DNA of 64,000 nt from Cladobotryum mycophilum (Eukaryota > Ascomycota > Sordariomycetes > Hypocreales > Hypocreaceae). The notes under the pieces are model-generated. The model searched no databases, was not told the DNA's origin, and worked only from the letters and a program-made list of their open reading frames with translations. The position numbers and the translations under genes were made by a program. Location of the stretch: positions 3,100,001 to 3,164,000 of the forward strand of contig CM071591.1 in NCBI GenBank assembly GCA_036429605.1, read 5' to 3'. Shown piece after piece: positions 11,474 through 23,400 of the stretch; position 1 is the stretch's first letter, and each line of letters starts with the position of its first letter.

Positions 11474-13827
11474 TCAACATCGCTCAAACACCCGATACAA
11501 ACCCTTCAGGCTCGCCACTTCCAACACGCCCCCGTCCATGAGCTTCTTGGTCGCCACCAATCTCGCCTTGAACGCCGGGAAGAAAATATGCTCAACCGCC
11601 CATCTGACGTGCTGTCTCCTCTTCCTAACCTCTTGCGGTATTTGTTCCTCGCCATCTTCATCCTCGCCATTACCGATGGGCAGCTGCTCGGGTACGTAGA
11701 ACGAAGCTAGTTCCCTCAGAAACGTCTCGAAACAAGACTTTTCTTCCATCCAATTTATATGCGGCCCCAGACGTAAGAGGAACCTAGGAAGTTTAGCAAT
11801 GGACGGCGTGTAGCCCTTGACGAGCAGCGGTATAGAAACAAGCTCCCCAGTGGGAGAGACTTCAAGAGAGAAGTACTCGAGAAGCATTTCCCGTCTCTCA
11901 ACAAGCTGGTCCGCGATTCTCTCTATGATGGAGTCTACATCAAAATCTTCGTCCGAGGCACCCAGTGCCTTCTTTTCAGCTTCGGCAGCCATTCTCAGGA
12001 GCTCTCTAAGATCCAACGGCGGGCTGAAACGTATGGCACCAAAGTTCCCAAAGTCAGTGAGGCCAAGCTGGTAAAAGTACTCAAAGCACGTGTGCCCGTA
12101 ATCAATCAAGTACAACTTGACACCTCCCTGAATCGCTGCCAGTCGTCGCCGTTCATCCACTACACCGACAAAGGTATGCTGACCAAATATGTCAGTCAGC
12201 TCAGTGTGAATCTCTTCTCGGACTTCTGCTCGCAACAGCTTGACGCTTTTCAACCGACACTGGTTGTATTCACGGTCGCCAGTTTCATACTCGACCTGCT
12301 CAGGAATGGCCATGGGCTCATCTTCCTCGGCATTTCCAGTAGATTTATCCGCGGCAACTGCTGGCGAAAACATGGCAGTAATCTTGTTTTGCGATTTGTC
12401 AGTCCTGACCAAGTCATTCGAGTTTCTCCGAGTCCTCTTCCCAATAGGTGTGATCTTGACCACCACGTCAGAGCCGTCATCCTCATCAGGGTCGACAGGT
12501 TTAGCCCCTGGCAGTAGCGTCTGCGTCATGAACGTCCGACTCGTATCCACAGCCGCAAGCTCTGTCTCAATTTTCTTGCATACGGCCTGAATGATTTCTT
12601 CCTCGTTGAGGAAATGAACCTCCCTCTTGGTCGGGTGCACATTGACATCCACCCGAGCCGGGTCGATTTCAAGACTTAGATACATGAACGGATGACCGCC
12701 TTTTGGTAAAAACCCGGAATACGTCTGCTCGATTGCCTTTTTCAGGTTTGAGGACTCGACAGATCGATGATTGATGAAGAGAAGCAGAGTAGTCTTCTTG
12801 ATGTGATAGTTTGCATTCGTGACGTATCCATCAGCTTTGAACCCCCAGCGGTCTTCAGACACAGACAATTCAATAAGCTCATTAGCCACATTGCTACCGT
12901 GAATTTGTCGAATGCGGTCAATGACTGTGCTTTGTGCCTGAATAGACAAGGTGTTGGATGATTCGCCAGACTTCTTGCATGTGAATCCGACGCCCTTGCA
13001 GTGAATCGAGTATCGTCCCACCATGTCAATAATCTTGTTGAACTCATCAGCGTAGGAACGAAAGGCCCTCCGTCGGGTCGGGATATTGAAAAACAAATCC
13101 TCGACGGTAATCTGCGTTCCCGGACGTCCAGCGACGCCCTTGGGCTCAGCAGATTGACCCGGCTTGGGGGCGACTAGCACCCCATCCAGGTAATGAGCAC
13201 GCCATGCAAGAGCCGACTCTTTTGTTTTAGTAGTAACCGTCAGGTGGGCGATATGGCTGATACTTGCCAACGCCTCTCCTCTGAAGCCATACGTAGAGAT
13301 GGATGTAAGATCCTCAAAGGCGGAAATCTTGGAGGTGGTATGTCGCTCACAAAGAATCTCCAAATCATCTTTCTTTATTTATTTATTTTGCATCAATTAG
13401 CCAAGTAGACGGTGAATGAAGAAGACGTGATTTGCTCTCATACCTGGATGCCGCACCCATTGTCGGTGATCTGAAGAAGCTTCAACCCGCCATCCTTGAC
13501 AAGGATTTCCAATGCTGTTGAGCCCGCATCAACGGCGTTCTCAATGAGCTCTTTGAGGGCATGCACCGGTGCAACAATAATCTCTCCTGCCGCGATCTTA
13601 TTGACCACTTGAGGATCCAGCGCCTATTCTGTACTGTCAGCGCCCGCAAATCATGATGTATCACAACGGGCAGGAATCTCTCTCCCTCCCTCCCCCCTTT
13701 TCTTTAAAAAAAAAAAAGACCAGCCATCTGTGCTTACCCGAATCCTCCGAGGCGGCCTTGGACCCTCGGGTTCATCCTCCGCCTTTCTCTTAGTCCCACT
13801 TGGGGCATCAACATCCATTGCGTCCAT
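11474..13827 (-). CDS. MLH1: DNA mismatch repair protein MLH1
   Basis: MLH1 is the shared subunit of the MutL heterodimers acting after MutS in nuclear mismatch repair and in meiotic crossing-over. The model is complement(join(11474..13372,13444..13623,13738..13827)), 722 residues. The GHKL ATPase motifs are intact: HALKELIENAVDAGS (about 51-65), ITDNGCGIQ (about 82-90), TSKI..FEDL and STYGFRGEALASI. The MutL-family S5 region (PTRRRAF, then VDVNVHPTKREVHF) follows. The C-terminal dimerisation domain ends in the hallmark FERC at the extreme C-terminus, which completes the metal site of the partner endonuclease. I start at MDAMDVDAPSGTKRKAEDE, which matches fungal MLH1 starts. An in-frame ATG 96 bases upstream (13923) would add 32 less typical residues. 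Confidence 0.95.
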
Positions 13828-15380
13828 GTGCCCTTCCCGAGACTCCCCGTCCGAATTCAGGGGGTGCAGGCAGGGAACGGCGAGTTGCGTACAGGCGGCA
13901 AAAGGACTCCCACAAGAAAGCAATATCGTCCGATTATTTCATGCAGTAGTCTTGACAGTGTTCACATGACCATGATAAAAAAAGAAAAGAAAAGAAAAGA
14001 AAACGAATCAATCAATCAGTCAAACCCATGAAACAAAAATAACTCCTTGCCGTAAGACAGTCAATCTGACGTGGATGTGCTTGCGTGTGTTGAACAGTTG
14101 AAACTGGGAGCTGCCTGGTGGGGCAGTTGAAGTTCGCTGACATGCTGCCGCCTCCAGATCACGCGAAGTTTCCACGGGCGCACGTGACCATGCTCAGGAA
14201 CAAGCGAGGTGAGGAGCTGTGCAAGCACCTACCTGTAAGTCTACAGAGTATCTAGATGGTGCGAGTCTCCTTGTAGCATCTAGATTGCGTCTAAATTGCC
14301 CAAGATACATACTTGCTTACCTTACAACCATCGTATCCCAGGAAATACCACAGATCCCAAGATGATACAATTCATCTGTTGATTTTATTTGTTTACCTGT
14401 CATCCTTGGCCTCCGATGTGCGGGCAACAAAACAAAAATACAACTCCTCCGGCAGGCAAAAAAAACATAACCCCCATGCTCCTAACTCAGCTAGACGGCC
14501 CAGACAAAATTGAGCGCTACAACTGAGCCATGCATTGCATTGGATCATACCCACCACTATAGGTGACTCTAAATCTACTATTGAAATGATTCACGCAAGT
14601 AAAATTGCAGTACGGTAATTACACATACTTGTACGTTTGTGTGTCCTTTTATCCTGTCTTGTTTTGTCTTGTCTTGTCTTGTCATTCTAGCAAAAATGCT
14701 GGCACTATCAATCATCATCAAAGCTTCATCTCTACAAGAAATCGGACATGTTCACTGCCCCAGGTAACATCTTTCCAATATGTCTTTTTGCATCCTCTCG
14801 TACAAATTTCATCAATAGCATGTTACCGACATATAAAACTGTATAAAAAATAAAATAAAAATGCCTCTCTCCCCTCCTATTGGGCCATCAATTCGTGCAC
14901 CTTATATCTTCTCTACCTATAGAAATCATGCGCAATATCATACAACCATCTCCGTGTGTCAATGGAATTAGATGCAAAAAAAAAGAAAGAAAGAAAGAAA
15001 TAACAAAAGAGAGTCGCCTAGTGACAGGCTTTATCGTCGTCTATTTGTGCAAGCGATATGCAAAACATTGATTCCCTATCAAGGGGGAAATCAACCCGTG
15101 GAATCCATCCAACCAAACTCTCCCATTGCTGGTCAACAGCAAAAGCCATACGGCTAAAAATATATTGCATGAAGAGAGAGGTTTCGCCAATAGCGCCTGC
15201 GCAGGTACTCAAGGTTCCAAATCAATGGAGTGTGTGATAAAAATTCAAATATACGGCCGTTGCGTTCATCATTTTCCGTGCAAGAAATTCGAGTCGCCTC
15301 ATTTCTCCAGAATACACCCCTCTAGAAGAGCCGGGCATTTTTGCAGGAACCGTAATAATAGATCGAAATCAGTTAGTCGA
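13828..15380. other. Intergenic region upstream of MLH1 and downstream of the Zn2Cys6 gene
   Basis: No gene is seen. It should hold the MLH1 promoter and the 3' untranslated region of the Zn2Cys6 factor. Simple tracts occur: AAAGA units at 13979-14004, a GTCTT pentamer tract at about 14658-14685, and GAAA units at about 14977-15002. Confidence 0.6.
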
Positions 15381-17545
15381 CTACCACTGTCTTCCAGACA
15401 ATGCTGGTTTGTCTATCAGGCCACCGATGTCGACCCGCCCAGACCGCTCGTCACGTAGCAACCCCGGCTCCCGAGAAGGCGGCCGTTGGTCAGATTGCGC
15501 CCGAATAGGCGGGAGTTGAAAAGAATGTGATGTCGGGGTCCGATTTGTTGGGGGAACGTCACTCCGAGGGATCTGGTAGGCTGAGGGGCTGGGATAGTCT
15601 GGCCGATTCATCGTTGGTGGATATGCGGGAGCACCAGAGTTGATGCTGGAGCTCGACGAAGATAGGCCCAAGGGTGATCGAATAGAGCTATCGGAAAGTC
15701 TGTGCCGTCGAGGATCGAAAGAAGCAGCGTTTGGAGCGTGCTCACTTAACACCGACTGCGGCGGGGTCGGTTGGTGATGGTAACTCATGGGCTGTTGTTC
15801 TCTCGGATGCTGAGACGGAGACGGAAGTGGTTGGAAATTCAGTAGGACAACCACAAAATAGTGAGACTCTCGCTTAGCCAACCCGAGGCGAACCGGAAAT
15901 GTCCTCGTAAACTCATCGGTTCCAATGAAGCTAAAGTATTCTTGCCGGTCGAGAGGAAAACGTGCTACATCATCAGCAGCAAATCCTAGCTCTTGAACAA
16001 CGTTATCCACTCTGCCTATTATCGGAGGCAAATAATTTGGTTCTTTTGATCTCTGTTCGTTAATAAACTGGTCCCGGATCGCATAAACAAGGTTGGCCTG
16101 GGACGGTGCGACCAATTCACTAAATTTCCGACCTTGGATGTTGGCAATTCGGACTCCATCTACAAAAGTTGGAGAAGCTCTGATGACTTCCAATTCCATG
16201 TTGAGATATGCCAAGGGCTCGAATGATCGCGAGCCGCTTGGTAAGACTGGGTTGTAAAACGTCGCATCAGGTGCGGGCGCTCTATCAAGGTAGGGTCGAG
16301 AGGTAAGATCTCCTGGTCGCGATTCTAGAGATCGAAATGATGAAGCTCTCCTAAGCGGATCGTCGTATCCTGAGGGGCCCGGAGCTCCAGACGGGAATAT
16401 GCTCAAGGGTCTTCTCAACGGATCCTGCGTGTGTGGAAATCTCGTAGGGTCGAATCGCGTGTCTCTCTCATCCCTAAGTCGTGGTCGGCCTCGCTTCTTG
16501 TGCTGAACATCGATACAGGCATCCTCTTTACCATTACCGAGGCAGCGTGAACATGGTCGCTGTGCTATAAAGGAATCAGCCTCTATACGAGATGTTTTCT
16601 TCTTCTTCTTCTTCTTCTTCTTCTTCTTCTTCTTCTTCTTCTTCTTCTTCTTCTTCTTCTTCTTCTTCTTCTTCTTCATTTTTCTCATATAAACCAGAAA
16701 TGCGCAAACCCTCCAGCCACTTGATATGCAAAACCGAAAATCATCATATTTCCAAAAAAAAAATCAAGTAGACTTCACGAGATAAAAAGGTAATTTTTCT
16801 GTAGGTAATTTGCAAGAAAGAAAGAAAACTCCAAGGTTCACATACCATCACACCTAAAAGTTGAATGTTAGTATTTTCTGCACACAATCATGGTCATTCG
16901 AGTCAGATCAAATTAGGGCACTAACCGAAGATGAGCCCTCTTGCATGGGACACACGCAGACGCAACGTGCCCCTTTGTCTTCCGCTGGGATTTTGGCGAA
17001 GTATAAGGTTGACTTTCGATGGCCGTGGGCCGACTCAGTATGGGGTAGTTGTCTGCTGAATTGGAACTGGCCGCAGGAATATAAGATTGATGTGCCGGCC
17101 CCTGGGGAAATGCATGAGGAGGCTGTAGACTATACGAAGTCAATCGGTTCGATTCGTCGTTTCTAGGATACGAATATGCCGCTCCATGTGATTGTTCCGG
17201 GGGATAAGATCTTGACATTGGATATGCTGGCGTCGGTGGATCTCGAAGGTGGGTCAACGGCGGCTGCACTGGACTGCTACGATATCCATCTTGGGGCCGA
17301 GAAGCGGCAAATAGACTCGATGGCTCGCCACGACTGTTGACTTCGTGTGCTATTTTCAACGGCAGGGGCGGGGAGCCCGACATAGGAGGAGAAGGGTATG
17401 CCCGGGACCGAGCAGCTGCCCCCAAGTCTACCTCTCTTTGATCCCAAGGCAAATCGAAGGCGCAGGGTGCCGGATTTGTGATGCTGCGGCGGTGGCCGAG
17501 CAGGAAAGACGGCGTTCCGTTGTGAGGTTGGTTTACAAGGGTCAT
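15381..17545 (-). CDS. Zn2Cys6 transcription factor with PAS-like domain, assembled through an 8-nt microexon
   Basis: The model is complement(join(15381..16564,16846..16853,16926..17545)), 603 residues, presumably a nuclear DNA-binding regulator. Residues 1-190 are Pro/Ser-rich. The zinc cluster (about 197-225) reads CVPCKRAHLR-C-DAQRPCSRC..C, with the six Cys in the expected spacing only when the microexon is included. A basic KKRGRPRLRD segment of AT-hook-like composition follows. Residues about 290-420 look PAS-like (MELEVIRASPTFVDGV..I.GRKFSELV ... FPVRLGLAKRESHYFVVVLLNF). The C-terminus is low-complexity Ser/Pro. The overall plan resembles AcuK/Rds2-type factors, but I cannot name the orthologue. 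The long sequence beyond 17545 has further short upstream frames and probably contains an extended leader. The second intron contains a long AAG repeat. Confidence 0.82.
16597..16677 (-). repeat. (AAG)n microsatellite, about 27 units, inside an intron
   Basis: On the coding strand this is a pure AAG purine tract in the 281-base second intron of the Zn2Cys6 gene. It ends about 33 bases before the splice acceptor. The intervening bases contain a plausible branch point (GGCTGATTC) and the TATAG acceptor. Confidence 0.95.
16846..16853 (-). other. 8-nt coding microexon of the Zn2Cys6 factor
   Basis: Exon 1 ends CTT CG before GTTAGT. Read on the minus strand, GTGTGATG sits between a TTTTAG acceptor and a GTATGT donor, and the next exon starts CACAGCGA after TATAG. 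Joining the three gives Arg-Cys-Asp-Ala-Gln-Arg in frame. The microexon supplies the third zinc-ligand cysteine and keeps phase (exon 1 ends in phase 2, the microexon leaves phase 1). Skipping it removes the Cys and breaks the frame. Confidence 0.85.
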
Positions 17546-20440
17546 GGATGATGGAGAATGTCTTCAATTGAAGAATGCAAGCTGGCCGCTTATCCACGTT
17601 TTCCACTCAACAGCGACGGCGCTTCCGGGCCCAAACCTTGCAGGCAGGCAGGCAGACAGTGGAAATGATCTCGTAGGAGTCTCGGTTCCGCTCGAAGAAG
17701 CTTTCAGCGTATCCGATTCGATGTACAATATTCGGAGAACGCTCAAGATGGATTTTGTTGGGTGTTCGGGACGACCTTCTCAACGCCAATCCAGCTTGGT
17801 CAAATGCTATTCTCTGCTTTCTACAGAGATTGAGGGGGACTTCCAAGGTCGATTTCGTTGGGGAAATTAAAGCAAATTCCGGTGGCTACCAACAGTCAAC
17901 ATGCCAGGGAGTAAAGGTGTAGAGCCACGGTTGAAGAAGAATGAGAAGGCCAGTCGAGGTGGGCGGGTGGGCGGGTGGAGGGTATTAAAAATTAGCAGAG
18001 CTAACCAGCAAGCTCTCTTGGAGAGGTGTAATCAAGGCTCCAGGCCGCGAAGAAGTGGCGTGAAACGGACGATGCTGGAACTGGTGATACTCGGTACCAG
18101 CGATTTTCGAAAACCGTCGTGGTACGGCATACGGCTGTGTCGTTAGTTATCGAGATGGATCGGCCACCTGCAGAGTTCGCAAAGTTCCACAACGTAAGTG
18201 AACAGAATGCGGCGAAGCTGAAGTTGGTGAAGCTGATCAAGATCGTGGCCCAAACGATCGAGTCCAAAAAGAAACACAACGAAGGATCGGCGCAAAGAGG
18301 CTGATCAGCGGGACCAAGTCGGTTTTTGTGCAACTCTTGGGGACTAGTGACAAAGGCCCAGGTCGAGATGCAAGGCAGGCAGGGCAGGTAGGCAGGGTGT
18401 AGGTATTTCAGGGTCAAAAGCAGGGCTGGACGTGTGGGTAGAGGGAGGGGGGCCCGTGGTCCAGGTTTCTTGTACAAGTGTGATGTACGAAGACGCTTGT
18501 GGCTGCTTAATCAAAGACAACGGGATATGGTTTGTACTCTGACGATCCCCTGCTTGGACAAGTCACATCTGACAATTCTCCGTTTGAATTGTAACAGGAG
18601 TGGAGAGAGGCGGCTGTCCTGTGTGAGATTGTGCAGGCCTAATAAGACACTCGATGCGGCTATGATTGGGGCAAACTGAGAAGGGCAAGCGCAGGAGAGA
18701 CGAAAGGAGAACGGTGGAGGCGAGTGGGGAGGGGGTGTCTGTGTATGTGTCTGTGTAGTATGCGTGTGTCTTGTCTCGCGTGGAGGCGTGATGGTCTGAG
18801 TTCGGTAGCAGAGAAGGATAGCGATATGATGGGAAGCAGAGCGCAGACGAGGAGGATCAATAGCGCGGATCAGGCGAACTCTTGGGAGTTCATCAGGTGG
18901 TGAGAGAGGATCCCGGATGGCCAGAGAGAGAGAGCAGAAGGGGTCCTGCAGGACACAGCAGGCACACAAAAAAAAAAGCGTCGGCTCTCTGTTGGGCTTT
19001 TGCGTTGGCTGGTTGGTTGGTTGGCTTGGTTGGCTCAAGTCAGAATCATGTAAGAAGAGTCCCTGTATATTAAGATGGGAATGCCACATCAAAGGTGGTC
19101 CTCTGCTTATTCGGCGTTTTTTTGTAGGAGCCAGAACTGATGTACCCCCATAGGTGTAAGTGTGAGATTAAAAGGCAAGAATGAGAGAGTGTAGTATTGT
19201 CGACGTTTCGTCAACAAAGCGACCATTCGCCAGTCAGTCAGTCCGTCCGTCCATCCATCCATCCATCCATGGTGTCAAATGAGCGGGTTGTACAGACTCC
19301 GTAATAACGCTCAAGTGATTTTAAACGACGACTTGGCATCCCCAGTCCCCCCAGGACAAAGCTAGGCGATTTGGCCTTCTTTGGTCCTGGGCGACGCTTT
19401 TTGGAGGGTCCAAAACATTTCTGGCGCTGTTCGTGCACAGGCCGAGGCCGGGTGACTAGGCTGAAGCCCCGGACTGGAGAGCAAGTTAAGCCAAAGAGAA
19501 GCTGTCGTTAGCGGGAGAGCAGATGCACCTTGGCAAGCCAGTAATCCCCAAACGGCGTGGCGAGCAGGGAAGGGGAACAGGACCAAAGAGCTTGGTCTTC
19601 GGAGAGCCAGCATTAGTGACTGATGGGACTGACATGGGGGGGGATGTATGTGCATGGCATGGCATGGTATGGCTTAGGAATGCCACGGCCTGGTATGGTC
19701 TGGTTCTGGCGTTAAGTGGGATGGGGGCGCCAACATGGGGGCCAGCGGAGCTTCTTTTCTTGGGCGGGCCGGCCAGGTCAGTTGCAAGCGCAGGTCCAAG
19801 TGCGTGCCAATGCGAGTGACCAGTGAGTGACCAATGATCCAGACCAGACCAAGAAATTTCTTGTCTAGACTAGACAAGATTGCAAAGAACAGGGAGGGAA
19901 CAGAAAGAAAAGAAAAAGCGGCATCATGGCGGAAGAGGGCTGGGAGTGGGAGTGGGAGAGAGTAGGAGTGGAGGTGGAGGCAAGAGGGTGGAAGTCTCCA
20001 GAGTCCAGTGGGTGAGTGAGCGAGTGGGTGACCCGAATTGTTCAGGAATCTGAGAGCCAAGAGGAGCTTAGCAAGTGAGAGGGATAACTTAATTAGGGAC
20101 TCTTCTGGGCCCCTTCTTGGAGGGATACCTTTCCCAACATGGTCACTCCTGAGCGTCCTCCCCCCCTCCCCTCTCCCCTCTCCCCTCTCGCCCCATGCGC
20201 TGCAAATGCAGATGCACATGCCCATCATCCAATCCATTTTCTCCATCCATAGAAACGGCTGGGCTGTTGGCAACCAGAGTGCTGGGTTTGAGGAACAACG
20301 CCGGGTTACTGCATCCGTCGTTGGCACGAGGCGAATGAATGGGAAGCCATGCAAGTTGCCGATTCTCGTCTGTATCATACTAAGTAAATTTTGAGTTAGT
20401 GTCGCCTCATGAAGCATCTTATCCAAGGTATCCATGACCT
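17546..20440. other. Probable extended promoter and leader region of the Zn2Cys6 factor; no gene recognised
   Basis: On the minus strand the sequence is pyrimidine-rich and full of simple motifs, as is common upstream of fungal regulator genes. Examples are CT tracts, tetramer runs at 19231-19271 drifting from CAGT to CCGT to CCAT, TTGG repeats at about 19010-19033, and a C-rich run at 20157-20194. Open frames of up to 253 codons (19674-20435, minus strand) have low-complexity Ser/Pro/Leu composition and no domain pattern. A transcribed leader is likely but not shown by the sequence. Confidence 0.45.
19860..19878. repeat. Perfect 9-bp inverted repeat with 1-nt centre
   Basis: CTTGTCTAG and CTAGACAAG flank a single A. 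The overlapping AGAAATTTCT just before it is also self-complementary. The site could be a symmetrical protein-binding site or a chance palindrome. Confidence 0.8.
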
Positions 20441-23400
20441 CTTACTTGCCTATCGTATCCTTTATTTAGACAAGGTGCTTCTTCCTTCACCTTACCCTAC
20501 CCTGCCCTGCCCTGCTCTACTTTGCCTCACTTGCACCTCAAAGTACCTACCCTATTGTACTTACCGCGTAGTAATAGTCGAAATCCTGACACATCTCCAT
20601 ACCCTTGCTCTGCCAATTTATCCACAACTCCCTGACCTGCCTTACCTGCAACTAGCTGGCTGACAATCACAATCGTCCAGAATCACTGCGTATTGCATTT
20701 ATCCGCACCAAGTGGAACGCACCCAGGTCATTGTCTGCTTGTCCTTGTACTCAGAATACCAGATAGGCTTAGGTGGACTGAGATGAGAGATCTAAAACAT
20801 GCGTGCTTAGTACCTGTAGTAGATCCATGTTTTTAAAACAAACCCATGATAGCCCAGCCTTCTTCCCGTCGCTAACTATGCTTTTCCCTCTCCTGTATGT
20901 GAACGAGTAAGTGAATACCTGGAGGGGGTAAGATAAGTCGTCTCACTTAAACCAGATGATCAGCTAAAAGAACGACCACTTTGCAATACAAAGCAGATGG
21001 CGCCGACGGAAAGATCGACAAGGTGACGCCGATGAACGTCGGAGTGAAATGATACTGACTCACTTAACAATCCTTGAATGTCTGTCCTCGTGAGCAAAGA
21101 AATAAGACACCCATCTCGGTAGCGATGAATATCACACTCATCACCTTCCCTTCCCTTGCGTGTGTACATACTGTACTGTGCCGGGTTCACTAAATAGCAG
21201 CCCATGGCGCAATCTATTCCCCCAAGATCCACCCGTCTTTTTAAGATCCGAGTCTATCCAAGCTGCAGAACCGATAACTTTGACGAACAGACCAGCATGC
21301 GATCCACTGGCGCATTTAGCTGGCACACTAAACCTAGCGCTGGGGCGGAGCCTCCCTGGCAAAAGCGTGGCATCATGCCGGCATGGTATGACCAAGATTT
21401 CCGAGATTAGTTTGTTCATCGTGTCAAAAGATGAGCTCGTTTCTCAGCGTATACTGTACTTTCCTGTACAACTAGCATTAGGTCTCAAATGATATCTTCG
21501 CCAACACCGGTCATGTCTCGGTAAGTTCGGAGCTTGTCAGCGTCACTAGACGGCAGCATACAATCTCGCTCTTTGACAAAGGAGCAAAATCCACTCGTGT
21601 TGTTTTTTCTTTCTCGAGGAACGGGCATTGGCTCCTCACGAGCCATCACATGCCCGCGTACTTCATATTCCCCAGCTAGACCCAATATTGAAACAAACAT
21701 AGACATGGGAATGAGAAGGAATGAGATCACCTTGGCTAGGCCCAGGGTGCATTGAGCGTCAGAGAGTCCGCGGTGGCCGGGGGCCTGTGGCGGACCGATC
21801 CACCACCTCGGCAAGGTCGTGCAGCACAATGCAGGCGTGATGCATGTGCGTGCATCAAAAGGTTCTAAACGAGAGCGCTCAGCGCAACAGACGCATTCGA
21901 GCGGGATAATGCGAAGCTGGAAAAAGTTCATCCATAGAATCCAAGAAATTCACTCGACCAGCTCTGACTCTAGAGGTAGTTCCCGACATGGACTCGAAGG
22001 GCAATGATCACGAACCTGCATCATTTTTCGCGCTGATGTGCTCCGTATTGTGCCGCGTCTCACCTCTGCGGCAACCCTGCGGCAAGATTGAACATCGTCC
22101 CTCAAGGTCTCACTCCGTCACTTGTACGTACCGCAACAACTCGAAGCAGGCCGCTTAAAATAAGGGCAAAAATTGCCCCGGTCAATGGCCCGTTGTGAGG
22201 CCACTAGCTGAAGAGCGCAGATGGTACCCGTCTGGCGATGTGACAGTGCCATCCCGAAAAGAGACTCTGACACATGGGTGCTAATAATTCCCCCGACGGT
22301 GTCGCCCTTGTTTCCGCCCTTCGCCTTAGTGTGTCACACCCTTGATAGTAGCAAGAAAGATGAAATCTGATATAGCGGAGGAAATGTGCTTGAGTGGGTG
22401 GGTGTGCTCAGTGACAGAGCTTTGTGCTTGTTAGGCATCTGACCAATGACTGGTGCTGTTTTCGGGTAATGTCTTGCAAATGCAAATCAGCAAACCCGTC
22501 ATATCCTTTGAAAAGCATCATATCCATCAAACAGGATTGCTTACTGTAGTCATCACTGTAGTATTACGAGAAAGGATTTACCAACCACCGGTGATAAAGT
22601 TTCGTGAGTACGGTGTACCTAGACAGTGTTCTCTCTTCGACACCACCTTTTCTGAGAAATCTGCACTCCCCCGGACAAGCCATTGGAGGCTACAGCAAAT
22701 CCAGTTAAAGATTGTTGTCACTGCTGCCATCCATCAGCGAGCTTGGCGTTCCCAGCTAGTCAGAGGTCGGTGGCGCTACCTGCAACCACACCATTGCACC
22801 TCCAGTCTGCTATTTGTTTGTTCTCTGTTCTCGGCGAGAGGGGATGGTAATTATGAGGTCCTTGTTTCGTCGCCTTCATATAATATAAAATATCGATTTG
22901 GCCGACAACGTTTCTCTTTGAGGAGTGATTACCGCCCTTGCCATAATGTGGAAAGCTGCGATACAGTTACGTAAATCATTGAGATAACCATATTGGGCAA
23001 TAGTAACTGGGTAACAAGAAATCGAATGATCTGTGTCGGAATGACTTCCTTCTTTTGTTCTCTGGTCTCCTCCATCCCTGCCTTTCTGCATCTCACGTTG
23101 GTTCACACTCTTTTTTTTTGCTTCCGGAGAAAAACAACCGACTAGCCTAAGCTCAGGTTTTAATAACGGTGGTGCATTGTGGCTCATAAAAATTTCCGGC
23201 ACGACAAGGTGACAATCAACCCCATTCTTCGTTTCTTAGCTTTTGCCACGGTATGGTGTGGTGTTCAATAATGAGGCGATGAGCTTGTAACCATGTGTTG
23301 AAGTCGAACAGACCCTCTGAATACCAGATTAAGGTTCAAATACCCTGGTTGATCAGTTGTCGGAGATCTTGGTGCAGCATGTAAATCATGCCCTGTGCCT

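Noticed and set aside
13828..13923. Upstream in-frame ATG for MLH1
   Set aside because: The added 32 residues do not resemble MLH1 N-termini, and MDAMDVDAP is the usual start type in related fungi.
18511..19092. 193-codon minus-strand frame upstream of the Zn2Cys6 gene
   Set aside because: His/Thr/Pro low-complexity translation of CA-rich repeats, with no conserved feature.
19674..20435. 253-codon minus-strand open frame
   Set aside because: Low-complexity Ser/Pro/Leu composition from pyrimidine-rich sequence, overlapping plus-strand frames and no domain. Treated as leader or promoter sequence.
23320..23350. GGTTCAAATACC resembling a tRNA B box
   Set aside because: Flanking bases do not pair as a T stem and no acceptor or anticodon arms can be folded around it.
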